From Leptospira bourretii (GTDB lineage Bacteria > Spirochaetota > Leptospiria > Leptospirales > Leptospiraceae), in the NCBI RefSeq assembly GCF_004770145.1, contig NZ_RQFW01000019.1, positions 434,001 through 498,000 of the forward strand: DNA of 64,000 nt, written 5' to 3'. A program made the position numbers and the translations under genes. Below, one piece after another: positions 17,928 through 28,957 of this stretch. The notes under the pieces are model-generated. The model was not told the origin of the DNA. It made no database searches and saw nothing but the letters and a program-made list of their open reading frames with translations. Every line of letters starts with the position of its first letter. The first letter of the stretch is position 1.

Positions 17928-19192
17928 TTTGGTTTAGGGAGTTTGATCAAAAACTTTGTTCCCTTTCTCCATTCGGATTCTATCTCAATCAAACCATTAT
18001 GATCTTTGATAATTTTGTATGCAATGGAAAGTCCAAGACCAACACCTTTTCCTGGTTCTTTGGTAGTAAAAAAAGGATTTCGAATGAGGTTTAAGTGTTC
18101 ATCACGGATACCCACTCCTGAATCGGTAATGACCATGATGGCATATGGACCTTCTTCAAAGGATTGGATTCCCAAAATACCGGAATCTCCCTCCATGGCT
18201 TGGATGGCATTTGTCAGTACATTCAATAATACTTGGTGGATTTTTCCTGAATTTCCTTGGACAAGGAGAGGTTGTGAAGTTAAATCCTTTTGGACCTTAA
18301 TTCGATCCCGAAGCGAATGAGTTAACATCGCAAGGCAGTTTTCTAAAATCTCGTTCAAATCAAAACGTTCATCAAAAGAATCGCCGCTGCGAGTGAATTG
18401 GTTAAGGCCTTTGACAATACGAGAAGTACGATCAACCCCTTCTTTAATGGCATCTAAGTATAATTTTGTTTTTTCAGATTCTAATCCGGATCCTTCTAAA
18501 ATCTCACGAACCCCAAAATATCCACCTAAAATGAAGTTAAGAGGATTGTTGATTTCATGGGCAATCCCAGCTGACAAAAGTCCAAGGCTTGCCATTTTTT
18601 CTGATTCGATGAGTTGGTTTTGCCTTTCCCTCAGCTCATCTAACGTTTGTTTTAGTTCACCAGTCCGTTTGTCAACCAAAGATTCTAATTCATGGTTGTT
18701 CTGTTCCAAACGATTTTCATACTCGGATCTTTCTAATTCAGCGGCAATCCTTCCAGAAAATATTTGAAACAAAGTTAAAATTTGGTCTTTGTTTTGGATT
18801 TCCGTTTCAAATAAACCAACAATCAGTCCCATCACTTCTTTTTTGGAATTGAGTAAAGGGGAACCAATGTATCCTTCGATTTTCATTTCGATGAGAAGTT
18901 GGTCACCCGGAAAAACTTTTTGAACTTCTGTGGGATAATAACATACCGAATTATCAAACACTTCCGCACAAGGTGTATCTTTCAAAGAATAAGCCATGTT
19001 TTCTGCGATCTGGCCTTTTGCGACAAGGGTAATGGTTTTCGATTCGTATTTTTCCTTATCGAAGATGGCAATAAAAGTATAATCTGCCCCAATTGTGGAA
19101 GCTAATTTGAGTGTAAGCCTATCTAAAAACTCGTTTCCAAAGGTATTGGAAACGGCTTCGATGATGTCGGAAAGAAGTTCACCTTGGATCAT
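17924..19192 (-). CDS. Cytoplasmic GAF-domain sensor histidine kinase
   Basis: 422 residues. N-terminal GAF domain (about 10-160; TIGADYTFIAIFDKE, PLLNSKKEVMGLIVGLFE), a coiled coil (about 165-205), the H-box MASLGLLSAGIAHEINNPLN with the phospho-histidine, and an HATPase_c domain with N-box (VLLNVLTNAIQAM), G1 (VITDSGVGI), and G2 (GKGVGLGLSIAYKI). No transmembrane segment, so it senses an internal signal. It is coupled by ATGA to the receiver protein. Confidence 0.93.
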   Translation of the reverse strand: MIQGELLSDIIEAVSNTFGNEFLDRLTLKLASTIGADYTFIAIFDKEKYESKTITLVAKGQIAENMAYSLKDTPCAEVFDNSVCYYPTEVQKVFPGDQLLIEMKIEGYIGSPLLNSKKEVMGLIVGLFETEIQNKDQILTLFQIFSGRIAAELERSEYENRLEQNNHELESLVDKRTGELKQTLDELRERQNQLIESEKMASLGLLSAGIAHEINNPLNFILGGYFGVREILEGSGLESEKTKLYLDAIKEGVDRTSRIVKGLNQFTRSGDSFDERFDLNEILENCLAMLTHSLRDRIKVQKDLTSQPLLVQGNSGKIHQVLLNVLTNAIQAMEGDSGILGIQSFEEGPYAIMVITDSGVGIRDEHLNLIRNPFFTTKEPGKGVGLGLSIAYKIIKDHNGLIEIESEWRKGTKFLIKLPKPK

Positions 19193-19242
19193 GGAAATTT
19201 ATTTCGATAAGACCATAAAAGGGAATCCTTCGTCAATCGAAA

Positions 19243-19782
19243 TCAAGGAACCGGCGAATCGCTGACAAGAGGGAGGACTGTTTTTTTAACATCCAAAAGT
19301 GGTCCTAATTCATAGATGGATTCGTATCCATAAGCTTTGAGAGAGTTATATGTAGAAAGGTTGAGAGAAGCTGCAGGACTTTTTGCGGCAAAGGCTTCCT
19401 GGTTTCCTTCAAAGTTGTTATTGCAATAGATTAAGATTTTAGATTTTTTTTCCGGTATCACTTCTGCCAAAGACTCTTTTGTAAATTCGGTAAAGGGAAG
19501 GTTTTTGGCTCCTTTGATGTGCAGAAGATGAAACCGATTTTCACTACGAGCATCCAATAACACAACACCCTCTTCCGACATTAATTTCAAAAACTGATCT
19601 TCTGTTAGGCGGTGAGTTTCTCTTTCTCCTTCGGATCGATTGACAATTCGTTTGAACTCAGTGTAATCAATGAGTTTGTTTTCTATTGGGACTGGTTTCG
19701 ATTTTGTTTTTTTCTTTTTGGAAGATTCCGAAAACATTGGGATTGTTACCAATACGAGTAAAATCAATACAACCTGCTTCAT
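19243..19782 (-). CDS. Exported rhodanese-domain protein
   Basis: 179 residues from ATG 19782, preceded by AAAGGAGA; longer in-frame starts lack a ribosome-binding site. Signal peptide about 1-19 (LVLVTIPMFSES). Rhodanese fold: VVLLDARSENRFHLLHIKGA (the D-x-R and H-I-x-G-A marks) and active loop ILIYCNNNFEGNQE with the catalytic cysteine. Family members move sulfane sulfur or act as sulfur-binding chaperones. Periplasmic location is inferred. Divergent from the cyclophilin gene. Confidence 0.85.
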   Translation of the reverse strand: MKQVVLILLVLVTIPMFSESSKKKKTKSKPVPIENKLIDYTEFKRIVNRSEGERETHRLTEDQFLKLMSEEGVVLLDARSENRFHLLHIKGAKNLPFTEFTKESLAEVIPEKKSKILIYCNNNFEGNQEAFAAKSPAASLNLSTYNSLKAYGYESIYELGPLLDVKKTVLPLVSDSPVP

Positions 19783-19892
19783 GACAAGTCTCCTTTCCAA
19801 AATCGATGGTAGTATGATTCTATCCTCGGATGCGAGAAACATAAAACCTTTTTTCGACTTGCCAGGGAAAATCCAAGAATTGTGATACTGGA

Positions 19893-20405
19893 ATGAGCAC
19901 ATTGAGAGCAATTATCAAAACAAATAAAGGCGAAATTCGCATCGATTTGTTTCCAGACAAAACACCAAATACGGTAGCCAACTTCGTAAACTTAGCCCAA
20001 AGGAATTTTTACAATGGACTTAAATTCCACCGAGTGATTGCGGATTTTATGATCCAAGGTGGTTGCCCCCAAGGAACAGGAACTGGGGGACCAGGTTATA
20101 AGTTCAGAGATGAGTTCGATTCTAGTTTAAAACACAACAAACCAGGTATCCTTTCTATGGCAAATGCAGGTCCAGGAACCAATGGCAGTCAATTTTTTAT
20201 CACTCATGTTCCAACACCTTGGCTTGATGGAAAACATTCTGTGTTTGGTGCTGTAGTGGACGAGACAGACCAAAAAGTGGTGAATACAATCCAACAAGGT
20301 GATGTGATGGAATCAGTGACCATTGAAGGAGATCCAAGTTCGGTTCTTGCGGTCGCAAAACCATTTTTGGACGAGTGGAACCAAATTCTGGATTCTAAAA
20401 AATAA
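19893..20405 (+). CDS. Peptidyl-prolyl cis-trans isomerase, cyclophilin type
   Basis: 170 residues with all cyclophilin core motifs: [13 protein letters not shown] (catalytic Arg), [35 protein letters not shown] and [10 protein letters not shown]. No signal peptide, so a cytoplasmic PpiB-like enzyme that speeds proline isomerisation in protein folding. Length is normal for a single-domain bacterial cyclophilin. Confidence 0.95.
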   Translation: MSTLRAIIKTNKGEIRIDLFPDKTPNTVANFVNLAQRNFYNGLKFHRVIADFMIQGGCPQGTGTGGPGYKFRDEFDSSLKHNKPGILSMANAGPGTNGSQFFITHVPTPWLDGKHSVFGAVVDETDQKVVNTIQQGDVMESVTIEGDPSSVLAVAKPFLDEWNQILDSKK

Positions 20406-20444
20406 GAATTGATTCTTCCCACTGCCTTCAAAAGTCTAAAGATT

Positions 20445-20609
20445 ATGAAGGCAAAAGGAAAACAAAAACAAGTCACCCAAATCAAAGCGGCTTCTAGAAT
20501 GATTTTTTCTATGAAACCAACAAAAGTAAAACCATCAAAAAAACTCTATTCTCGAAAGAAAAAAGAAGATCATTCGGGAATAGAGTTTCTGATTTCTCTT
20601 TTTTCTTAA
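20445..20609 (+). CDS. Possible small basic protein
   Basis: A 54-residue open frame starting MKAKGKQKQVTQ and very rich in lysine (KPTKVKPSKKLYSRKKK). It fills the gap between the cyclophilin gene and the convergent antiporter gene. There is only a weak ribosome-binding site (TAAAGAT). Could be a real small nucleic-acid-binding protein or a chance frame; no family recognised. Confidence 0.35.
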   Translation: MKAKGKQKQVTQIKAASRMIFSMKPTKVKPSKKLYSRKKKEDHSGIEFLISLFS

Positions 20610-20618
20610 TCATAAAAC

Positions 20619-22481
20619 TCACCTTTCCATTTCACTCCAAGGATCCCTTTCCAACTCATCTTCCTTTCCCAAGTCCACAAGCATCAACCTTTCTAACTCT
20701 GCGTTTCTTTGTTTCGCAAGACTCATATATTGGACTCTGTCCTGTCTTAATTCAAAAAGTTCATGAAAGGTTTCATCATCATGTTTCAAAAACAAATTTT
20801 TTGCCTTTTCTGCCGTATGAGCCCTAGTTCCGAGTAACTTAAGTACATCTTTACCCATTTGCACTGCGGTTTCTCTTGTCTCTCGATAAATAAAAGACAC
20901 TCCCATTTCCTTTAAATCATAGGCCTCTTCTCTATCTCCAGCCCTAGCAACGATTTTGATATTTGGGTAGTGTTGGCTCACATTACGAATGAGTTCTGCT
21001 TGTTTTTCTGGATTGTCCAATGCAGCCACAAGAATCTTTGTATGTTCTAATCCAGCTGATTCTAATAACTCTAACCTAGTGGCATCTCCAAAATACACTT
21101 TAAATCCAAATCGACCAAGCATCTCCACTCTGTCGGCATCAAAATCTAAAATGGTAATGGGAACCCCATTGGAACGAAGGAAACGTCCTAACATATTTCC
21201 AAACCGACCAAACCCACAAATAATGACTGGGTTTTCTTGTTTATGAATGTCTTGTTCTGTTTGTTTTTTGGGAATTTTTGATTCTAAAAATCCAAATATC
21301 GTTTTTTCATATAACAAAAGAAGTACGGGAGTGAGAGCCATACTCACAGCAACACAAGCAACTAAAATGACAATGGTTTGTTCATCTAAAATCCCAAGTC
21401 CTTCTGAATAACCAAACAATACAAAAGAAAATTCACCCACTTGAGAGAGTGCCAAAGAAAAATAAAGATTTTGGTCCAAAGGAAGACGAAAAACAAATCC
21501 TAGAAAAAATAAAACCAATGCTTTCAGAAAAATAATTCCAAAAACAATTCCGAGAACTTTCGTCGGACTTTCCATCACAACAGGAATTTCCATAGAAGCA
21601 CCCACACTCAGAAAAAACAATCCAAGCAATAGCCCTTTGAATGGTTCAATATTACTTTCTAACTCATGACGAAATTCGCTACTCGCAAGAACCACTCCAC
21701 CAAGGAAAGTACCAAGAGCCGCCGAAACTCCAATTGCTCCCATTAACAAAGAGATGGCGATTACGAGTAATAAGCTCGCACCAGTGAAAATTTCACGGCT
21801 TCCCGATTTTGCCAAAATTCGAAACACAGGTTTTAATAGATATTTACCAACCAAAATGATTCCAATCACAACAGAAAATACGACCAATGTTTTTGCATAC
21901 CCTGGTAAATGTTCAATTAAGGAATGGTGTTGTGACGATGTTACTTCATTTGTTTCACTTAACATAGGGAAGATGGCAAGGATCGGAATGACGGCCATAT
22001 CTTGAAATAGCAAAACAGAAAATGCAGCTTGGCCGGAGAGTGTTTTCATTAGGCCTTTTTCTTTCAAAGTTTGTAAAACAATGGCTGTTGAAGATAAAGA
22101 CATGATGAGACCAAGGGCAAGTGAGGGTTTCCACAAAAAACCAAATCCATAACAAAACATGGCAGTTAGGGCCGTTGTGATGATGATTTGTAATCCACCA
22201 AGCCCAAGTAACCAAATTTTTAATTTCCAAAGAAGGTCTAATTCTAATTCCAAACCGATGGCAAAAAGCATCATCACCACACCAAATTCGGCAAAGTGTA
22301 ACATGTCCTTACCTTCTGTCCCAACAAAACCAAAAACAAAAGGACCAATGACAATACCGGCAATTAAATAACCGAGTACAGAACCAAGCCCAAGTCGGTT
22401 GGCAATCGGAACCACAATGATGGCACTTGTAAGGTAGATCAAAGCTTGGATAAAAAAACTAACTTCATTCATTTGATTCAC
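20619..22481 (-). CDS. Monovalent cation:proton antiporter, CPA2/KefC type with RCK domain
   Basis: 620 residues. N-terminal Na+/H+ exchanger domain with about 12 transmembrane segments (residues about 5-385; motifs LGYLIAGIVIGP, FAEFGVVMMLFAIGLE, SSTAIVLQ). Then a TrkA-N/RCK Rossmann domain (about 412-530) with IICGFGRFGNMLGRFL and ILDFDADRVEML. Family members export K+ or Na+ in exchange for H+. Starts 17 bases inside the end of an upstream NAD(P)H-quinone-reductase-like gene, the KefF/KefG arrangement, so electrophile- or redox-gated K+ efflux is likely. Confidence 0.9.
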   Translation of the reverse strand: MNQMNEVSFFIQALIYLTSAIIVVPIANRLGLGSVLGYLIAGIVIGPFVFGFVGTEGKDMLHFAEFGVVMMLFAIGLELELDLLWKLKIWLLGLGGLQIIITTALTAMFCYGFGFLWKPSLALGLIMSLSSTAIVLQTLKEKGLMKTLSGQAAFSVLLFQDMAVIPILAIFPMLSETNEVTSSQHHSLIEHLPGYAKTLVVFSVVIGIILVGKYLLKPVFRILAKSGSREIFTGASLLLVIAISLLMGAIGVSAALGTFLGGVVLASSEFRHELESNIEPFKGLLLGLFFLSVGASMEIPVVMESPTKVLGIVFGIIFLKALVLFFLGFVFRLPLDQNLYFSLALSQVGEFSFVLFGYSEGLGILDEQTIVILVACVAVSMALTPVLLLLYEKTIFGFLESKIPKKQTEQDIHKQENPVIICGFGRFGNMLGRFLRSNGVPITILDFDADRVEMLGRFGFKVYFGDATRLELLESAGLEHTKILVAALDNPEKQAELIRNVSQHYPNIKIVARAGDREEAYDLKEMGVSFIYRETRETAVQMGKDVLKLLGTRAHTAEKAKNLFLKHDDETFHELFELRQDRVQYMSLAKQRNAELERLMLVDLGKEDELERDPWSEMER

Positions 22482-23007
22482 CTAACAATTGATTAACGAA
22501 CATGGAATACCGATTGGATTCTTTTTGAAGATCCAACTCAGTCAACTGGAAAGTTCCTTGGACTAAAAAGGGAGGCAAATAGTCCATTTGGCAAAGTTCT
22601 GCCGTACGACGAAAGGGCAGAAGGAATTCCTCTGTTTCGTAACCGTGGAATCCGTGTTTTGAATAAGCATCTTTAGAACCGCCAGTTGTAATGACTTGGA
22701 TCCATTTTTTTCCAGACAAATGAGATCCATTGGTTCCGTATGCCCAACCATCCTCAAGGACCAGATCCATCCATAATTTCATCAAAGGTGGGCAACTGTA
22801 CCAATACAACGGATGTTGAAAAATGATGATTTGATGGTTTGTTATTAGATTTTGTTCCGCCTTTACGTTGATTGAAAAATTAGGATATTCTTCATATAAA
22901 TCATGTAAGGTGATGTTTTCTGATACCGGCAACGAATCCAAAAGGAGTTGATTGGCCTTGGACTTCTCAAGAGTGGGATGGACAAGCAAAATCAAAATTT
23001 TGGGCAT
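22465..23007 (-). CDS. KefF/KefG-like NAD(P)H oxidoreductase
   Basis: 180 residues, flavodoxin-like fold of the NQO/MdaB family: ILILLVHPTLEKSKANQLLL at the N-terminus, IIIFQHPLYWYSCPPLMKLWMD, WAYG, and KKWIQVITTGGSKDAY. In enterobacteria KefF/KefG bind and activate KefC/KefB; overlap with the antiporter gene supports the same job here. ATG 23007 is preferred over GTG 23022, though neither has a good ribosome-binding site. Confidence 0.88.
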   Translation of the reverse strand: MPKILILLVHPTLEKSKANQLLLDSLPVSENITLHDLYEEYPNFSINVKAEQNLITNHQIIIFQHPLYWYSCPPLMKLWMDLVLEDGWAYGTNGSHLSGKKWIQVITTGGSKDAYSKHGFHGYETEEFLLPFRRTAELCQMDYLPPFLVQGTFQLTELDLQKESNRYSMFVNQLLGESNE

Positions 23008-23079
23008 ACGAGACAAATTCACAAAATGAAAGAATCGGTAAAACTTTAAAAAATTTACCGACAGTCTTTAGTTGTAAAT

Positions 23080-24372
23080 TTATTCTATTTCATCGTTATG
23101 GGTAAATAAGGCTCCCGATTCGTAGAGGCGTTTGAATAAATCATTTGGGATTTTTGAACTTTGTACATCTGCAAATTCAGGCAAAAAACCTTTTACTAAA
23201 TACAAGGGAATATTGGTTCCCCCTCTCAATGAAAGAGAACCACGAGGTTCACAATCAAAATACGATTTTACCTCTTCATACACTTGGAAAGAAATATTTA
23301 ACTCGCCAACTACCCCAGAATTTTCCAAACGACTTGCCGTTTTGACAGTATCCCCCCAAACATCATAAACAAATTTATCTGTACCCACGACACCGGCGAC
23401 AAGAGGCCCCGAATGAATTCCCAAACGGATCTCCCAAAAGTCCCTCCCCCTTAAAGACTGAACCTGTTTTTGTTCGGCCATATAAGACTGAAATGATAAA
23501 CCACATAATACGGAATCAACAGCATTGGTTCTATTTTGATTTGGAATTCCACCGACAGCCATGTAGCTATCCCCTATACTTTTTATTTTTTCCAATCGAT
23601 ATTCTTTACAGAGACGATCAAACTCACGAAAGATTGTATCCAATTCGTAAACGAGTTCTTCTGCATTCATTTTCTCTGCAATTTTTGTGAACCCGGCCAT
23701 ATCACAAAACAGTACAGAAGTAAATTCATATAACCGAGGGATTACACGGCCTTCTTTTTTTAATTCAACGGCAATGGGTTCCGGTAATATATTTAGTAGT
23801 AATGTTTCCGATTTTTTCCTTTCCACATTTAGGTTTCGTCTCAGAATAAAAACCATGATCCCGATCAGGATTTGGATAAAAATAAATTTACCACCCGCAT
23901 CCAAATACAAATCAGAATCCGTTCCATAACTTGTGACCCATTCGTGATGAAAAAACTCGACGATATACAAAGTGACTGGCAATAAAACATAAATCGAAGA
24001 AACGATGAATACATTCTGATCTCGAATTAAAAAAAGTGCGATCACAAATGCAGGTATTAGATAATAGTGGTTCCCTCCCAAAGAACCGCCGCTATACAAC
24101 CACATTGCTGATAAATAAAAAAGAATTGTTAAATGAAAAGGCCAGTATAAAGAAAAATAAATACTTTTGACACGGCTCAAATAATACATGGCGAACATCA
24201 GTATCCCTGAACCAAAATTCAATGCCATAAGAACTAAAGAATTTTCTAAACGAATCACTCGCAAAGCCACCACTAAATTAAGGATCGCAGTAACTAAGGA
24301 AACTGTATTAAACAATCGATGTTCGAGAGAATGTTTTCTAGGATCTCCGAGGAAGAAGTATATCCATTTCAT
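23080..24372 (-). CDS. Membrane class III adenylate cyclase
   Basis: 430 residues. Six transmembrane segments (about 20-175), then a catalytic domain (about 208-400). Metal ligands Asp224 (FCDMAGFT) and Asp268 (SIGDSYM) are present; Lys264 and Asp337 predict ATP rather than GTP as substrate. The transition-state Arg348 is present (ASRLE), but the usual Asn four residues before it is Lys344 (DTVKTASR). Either activity is reduced or another residue substitutes. Product would be cAMP. Single-gene unit; about 275 bases without a gene precede the next + strand gene. Confidence 0.9.
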   Translation of the reverse strand: MKWIYFFLGDPRKHSLEHRLFNTVSLVTAILNLVVALRVIRLENSLVLMALNFGSGILMFAMYYLSRVKSIYFSLYWPFHLTILFYLSAMWLYSGGSLGGNHYYLIPAFVIALFLIRDQNVFIVSSIYVLLPVTLYIVEFFHHEWVTSYGTDSDLYLDAGGKFIFIQILIGIMVFILRRNLNVERKKSETLLLNILPEPIAVELKKEGRVIPRLYEFTSVLFCDMAGFTKIAEKMNAEELVYELDTIFREFDRLCKEYRLEKIKSIGDSYMAVGGIPNQNRTNAVDSVLCGLSFQSYMAEQKQVQSLRGRDFWEIRLGIHSGPLVAGVVGTDKFVYDVWGDTVKTASRLENSGVVGELNISFQVYEEVKSYFDCEPRGSLSLRGGTNIPLYLVKGFLPEFADVQSSKIPNDLFKRLYESGALFTHNDEIE

Positions 24373-24648
24373 TGTAATTGATTAGTATCACCTTAAAAAC
24401 CTATCGAATTCAACCTTTTTTCAAAATGATTCTTTTTGATTTTGAAGATTTCCAATGTTTTTCTTGCATAAAATTCTAGTTAAATGATTCTTGGTGGATT
24501 CCAATGAGACCTGTAATAAAAGAATATTCATTTGACTGAATCATATTCTGAAAGAGTTCCCTTGAGAAAAATTCTTCCTTCTGAATTAAAATCAATCCAT
24601 CACTAAATTCTCAAGCAAATAGGAAAGAACTGCTAGTTCCAAGCCAAT

Positions 24649-25554
24649 ATGCAAATGCGAAAAAAAGGAATCCAATTGAAACTTAATTTCAAATTATCTC
24701 TATTCATAGTGGGAAATCTATTGCTAACAGGTTCGCTTTTTCCCGAAACAATCATTTTAAAAACTGGAAAAACATTTTTTGGAAAAGTCATCGAACAAAA
24801 TAGAGAATTTTTAAAAATAAAAGAAAATAATGGAAACGTTCTACAATTTCAAAAAAACGAAATTTTAAAAGTCACCTACAAAGATTTAAATACCAAAGAA
24901 ATCAAACAAATCATCGATATCGAAACAAAAAAAAATCAATCATCCTCCAATCAAGTTACAGAAACAAATGAGGAGTCTGATCTAGATACGAAAAAACAAA
25001 ATCAAACTTTTCTATCCAGTGAAATGTCATCTCCCGTGATTCCAAAAAAGATTCGATGGGAAGTTATAGGACGTTCGGCGATCGTGCCAGGATGGGGACA
25101 ATACCATTGGAATGAACCTGTTAGGGGCTCTTTGTATCTAATTGCGTTTTTAGGTGCGGCCGTCCATTACAACCAAGCCTGGAATCTCCACAAGGAAGCT
25201 AAGTCGGAATACCAGAACGATTTTCGTTCCTTGGTAATTTTTACTTCAGGAGGTAGTGGATTTGTTCTGAACCTCATCGATAAAAATAATCTTGCTTCCG
25301 ATTATCGCAGAACAGGGAACAATTTAAATACTGCCTCCGATATTCTCATTGGTGTATTACTCATCAATTTGATCGATTCTATGTTGTATCGTGCTGATAA
25401 AAATGTTAGTTCATTTACATCGAATGGTAAAAGACCAGGTTTTTATGTAAATGCTGGTATGACACAAACGAGTAGGTTCGATCTTGATTCTATGGACCAA
25501 AAATTCGCGCCAGGAAGTGTAGAATATAAACTTGGTTACACTTGGGTATTTTAA
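24649..25554 (+). CDS. DUF5683-like envelope protein
   Basis: 301 residues. N-terminal signal-like segment (about 10-30, ending GSLFPE), then a small beta domain (TIILKTGKTFFGKVIEQNRE, which recalls an SH3-like or DUF-type strand pattern), a Ser/Thr/Asn-rich linker, then RSAIVPGWGQYHWNEPVRGSLYL and further hydrophobic segments, as in DUF5683 proteins. Function unknown. Immediately precedes a lipoprotein gene, probably in one transcript. Confidence 0.65.
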   Translation: MQMRKKGIQLKLNFKLSLFIVGNLLLTGSLFPETIILKTGKTFFGKVIEQNREFLKIKENNGNVLQFQKNEILKVTYKDLNTKEIKQIIDIETKKNQSSSNQVTETNEESDLDTKKQNQTFLSSEMSSPVIPKKIRWEVIGRSAIVPGWGQYHWNEPVRGSLYLIAFLGAAVHYNQAWNLHKEAKSEYQNDFRSLVIFTSGGSGFVLNLIDKNNLASDYRRTGNNLNTASDILIGVLLINLIDSMLYRADKNVSSFTSNGKRPGFYVNAGMTQTSRFDLDSMDQKFAPGSVEYKLGYTWVF

Positions 25555-25556
25555 CA

Positions 25557-26567
25557 ATGAATCACTTTAAACGATTTCGAAATGTGTCTCTTTATAACGT
25601 TGTTTTTATTTTCTTCCTTATTTTTTTTCTCCATTGTCGAGTGAATCCAAATCCAAAAGGCAGTCTTTTAGATCCCCTAAGCCAAGAAGGGATTATACCT
25701 TCCCTCCTCTTAAATGATTTCATCAACAATGTATCCATTCGGAATTGGACTACCTTCGTTTCTTCTCCGTTCGGAACTACAGATCCGACTGATTCCGTGG
25801 TATTTGACCAAATTAGTCCAACAATCTATGCAATCTATATTAGAAATTCAAACTTACAAACAGGTCTCTATTCCATTACGGGCGGAACCACCTACTCCCA
25901 GTTAGGTGTTTTAATTAACAATACCAATACAAATATTTTTGGAGCATTTACAGGTCGATTTCAATTATCGAATTACAATTCGTTAGACAATGGATTAAAT
26001 TGGAATTCAAGTGTGACGATCCCAGGTTTTTGTATGGTGAAATACAGTGGTACAAGTGCTTATATATTGGGAGATGGTTTTGTCAACAGAACCACTGATT
26101 CTGGAGTTTCCACTAATACACTTACCTCTTCCCCCGCATATCCTTCTCGCACATCTGGGTCCTGCCTGTTTGCAAATGGAAAAGCCTATTTACTCGGTGG
26201 GAAAAATGGATCTGGTTATTTATTTGATTTTTGGGAGTCAACAGACGGAATCAATTGGGCTCTCATCACAGAAAGAGTTAAACAAACATCAGGTGGTGGG
26301 ATCAATCGTCCATGTAACAACATCCAAAATTCAAATGATATCAGCGTTCTTGGGTTAGTTTACTCAACTGTTACAACATACAAATTTTACGTCATCTTTA
26401 ACAACTTGAGTCTTTTACAAAGTAATGATGGGAAAACATGGACATGTTCCAATCCAAATATCAATTTTTACTCTGGATTCAATTCCATTGCCAACAGGGC
26501 GGTTTTGATTGGAAAAAGACTTTATGTCTATGGACAACCAGAAAATGCGTATACCGATTTGGAATGA
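25557..26567 (+). CDS. Lipoprotein with kelch/BNR-like repeats
   Basis: 336 residues from ATG 25557, three bases after the previous stop. Lipoprotein signal ends IFFLHC. The body is rich in Ser, Thr, Asn and Gly, with repeated D-G-x-x-W or related motifs (SLDNGLNWNSS, STDGINWALI, SNDGKTWTCS), the pattern of bacterial BNR/sialidase-type propeller blades. Likely outer-membrane surface protein (inference). It ends abruptly after NAYTDLE, so the last blade may be incomplete. Confidence 0.72.
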   Translation: MNHFKRFRNVSLYNVVFIFFLIFFLHCRVNPNPKGSLLDPLSQEGIIPSLLLNDFINNVSIRNWTTFVSSPFGTTDPTDSVVFDQISPTIYAIYIRNSNLQTGLYSITGGTTYSQLGVLINNTNTNIFGAFTGRFQLSNYNSLDNGLNWNSSVTIPGFCMVKYSGTSAYILGDGFVNRTTDSGVSTNTLTSSPAYPSRTSGSCLFANGKAYLLGGKNGSGYLFDFWESTDGINWALITERVKQTSGGGINRPCNNIQNSNDISVLGLVYSTVTTYKFYVIFNNLSLLQSNDGKTWTCSNPNINFYSGFNSIANRAVLIGKRLYVYGQPENAYTDLE

Positions 26568-26638
26568 CAATCCAACCAGTTGTGGAACAGGCAAAGTGGG
26601 ATGACCCCAATCACTATTATCATTATAAGTGAAACAAT

Positions 26639-26676
26639 AAAAAAGCCCCTTCCCGAAGTGTCCTTCGAAAAGAGGC
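26639..26676 (-). terminator. Rho-independent terminator after the flagellin gene
   Basis: On the minus strand a 14-pair stem (GCCTCTTTTCGAAG with CTTCGGGAAGGGGC, some G.U pairs), loop GACA, then six T. A second perfect 7-bp hairpin (AAGGCAA/TTGCCTT, 26686-26702) sits between it and the flaB stop codon. Orientation serves flaB, not the + strand lipoprotein gene. Confidence 0.9.
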
Positions 26677-26710
26677 AACCGTCTTAAGGCAACTCTTGCC
26701 TTACTACAAC

Positions 26711-27559
26711 TTAAGTGTTATTCAAAAGTCGTAATACAGAATTTGGCCGAAGACTGGCTTGCGCTAGCATTGCCGTACCGCTTTGCACGAGAATTTGTTT
26801 CGTCGTGAGCGCTACCATTTCTTCCGCCATATCTGCGTCCCTAATCCTTGATTCGGATGCTTGCATATTTTCGTATGCACCCATGAGGCCTTTTGCAGTA
26901 CTTTCGAGCCTATTTTGATAAGCTCCCATATCTGCTCTCTGCTTCATGATCTTGTTCAAGGCGAAGTCCGCTTTAGCAATCGCTTCGTCTGCTTTTCCAG
27001 GTGTAGAGAGAGCAATCTTAACTGCTCCTTCTGACATCTTCAAAGCTTTCGAAGTCATAGTTCCAATGTAGAAACGCTCTCTTTGCCTTGCGTTTGCTCC
27101 CATGTGAAACCACATCGATGCCTTCGTTGACTTTCGAGCGAAGTCTCCTTCAAACAGTTTCATTTTATTGAACTCTGCTTGCGAAGCAATTCGATCGATC
27201 TCATCCACCAGCGCAGATACTTCTACCTGCACGAGCTGCCTGTCCTCCGGTGTGTAGATTCCGTTCGAAGTCTGGATCGCTAGGGTCCGGATTCTTTGAA
27301 TGATTTCCGCCGACTGGTCGAGGAAACCCTCTGCAGTCTGGATGAAACTCAGTCCATCTTCCGTATTCCTTTCGGCCTGACGTAAACCACGAATTTGTGT
27401 TCGTAGTTTTTCCGAAACAGCAAGACCAGAAGCATCGTCACCGGCAAGGTTAATCCTTTGCCCAGTGGAGAGGTTCCTCATGGTCTTATCTACATCCCAT
27501 TGTGTAAACTTGAGAGCACGATGTGATTGAATCGCACTCATGTTGTGATTGATAATCAT
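26711..27559 (-). CDS. flaB: Flagellin FlaB (second of the tandem pair)
   Basis: 282 residues, a spirochaetal core flagellin with the short D0-D1 layout. N-terminus [18 protein letters not shown], the [21 protein letters not shown] motif, and C-terminal [20 protein letters not shown] and [14 protein letters not shown]. Builds the periplasmic flagellar filament core beneath FlaA/FCP sheath proteins. AAGGAG lies upstream. The long upstream leader contains two hairpins. Clearly paralogous to the neighbouring flagellin. Confidence 0.95.
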   Translation of the reverse strand: MIINHNMSAIQSHRALKFTQWDVDKTMRNLSTGQRINLAGDDASGLAVSEKLRTQIRGLRQAERNTEDGLSFIQTAEGFLDQSAEIIQRIRTLAIQTSNGIYTPEDRQLVQVEVSALVDEIDRIASQAEFNKMKLFEGDFARKSTKASMWFHMGANARQRERFYIGTMTSKALKMSEGAVKIALSTPGKADEAIAKADFALNKIMKQRADMGAYQNRLESTAKGLMGAYENMQASESRIRDADMAEEMVALTTKQILVQSGTAMLAQASLRPNSVLRLLNNT

Positions 27560-27586
27560 TGGCCTACACTCCTTTGTGTATAACCA

Positions 27587-27630
27587 AGAACGGTATATGT
27601 TTCGTTCTTAGCCGGACAATCCCTGTCCGG
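27587..27630 (-). promoter_or_regulatory. Two hairpins in the leader of the second flaB gene
   Basis: On the minus strand CCGGACA-GGGAT-TGTCCGG (27612-27630) has a perfect 7-bp stem and a GGA in its loop; it is followed by AAGAACG...CGTTCTT (27587-27609). The GGA-loop hairpin lies about 60 bases before the ATG, and a second GGA lies in the Shine-Dalgarno AAGGAG. This layout fits a CsrA-type translational repressor site, but no experiment supports it here. Confidence 0.5.
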
Positions 27631-27733
27631 TGTCAAGGATGAGCTTTCATATTGCCACCTGGCAGGGGAAAGCCGGCTGATTATCTAATTACAACTCTTC
27701 AGTTACACTAACCACTCACTTCGTTAACTTTTG

Positions 27734-28957
<1,224 letters not shown>

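Noticed and set aside
26540..26632. Frameshift at the end of the propeller lipoprotein gene
   Set aside because: Another frame continues past the stop (WNDNPTSCGTGKVG) but is short and has no clear blade motif, so a frameshift is not supported.
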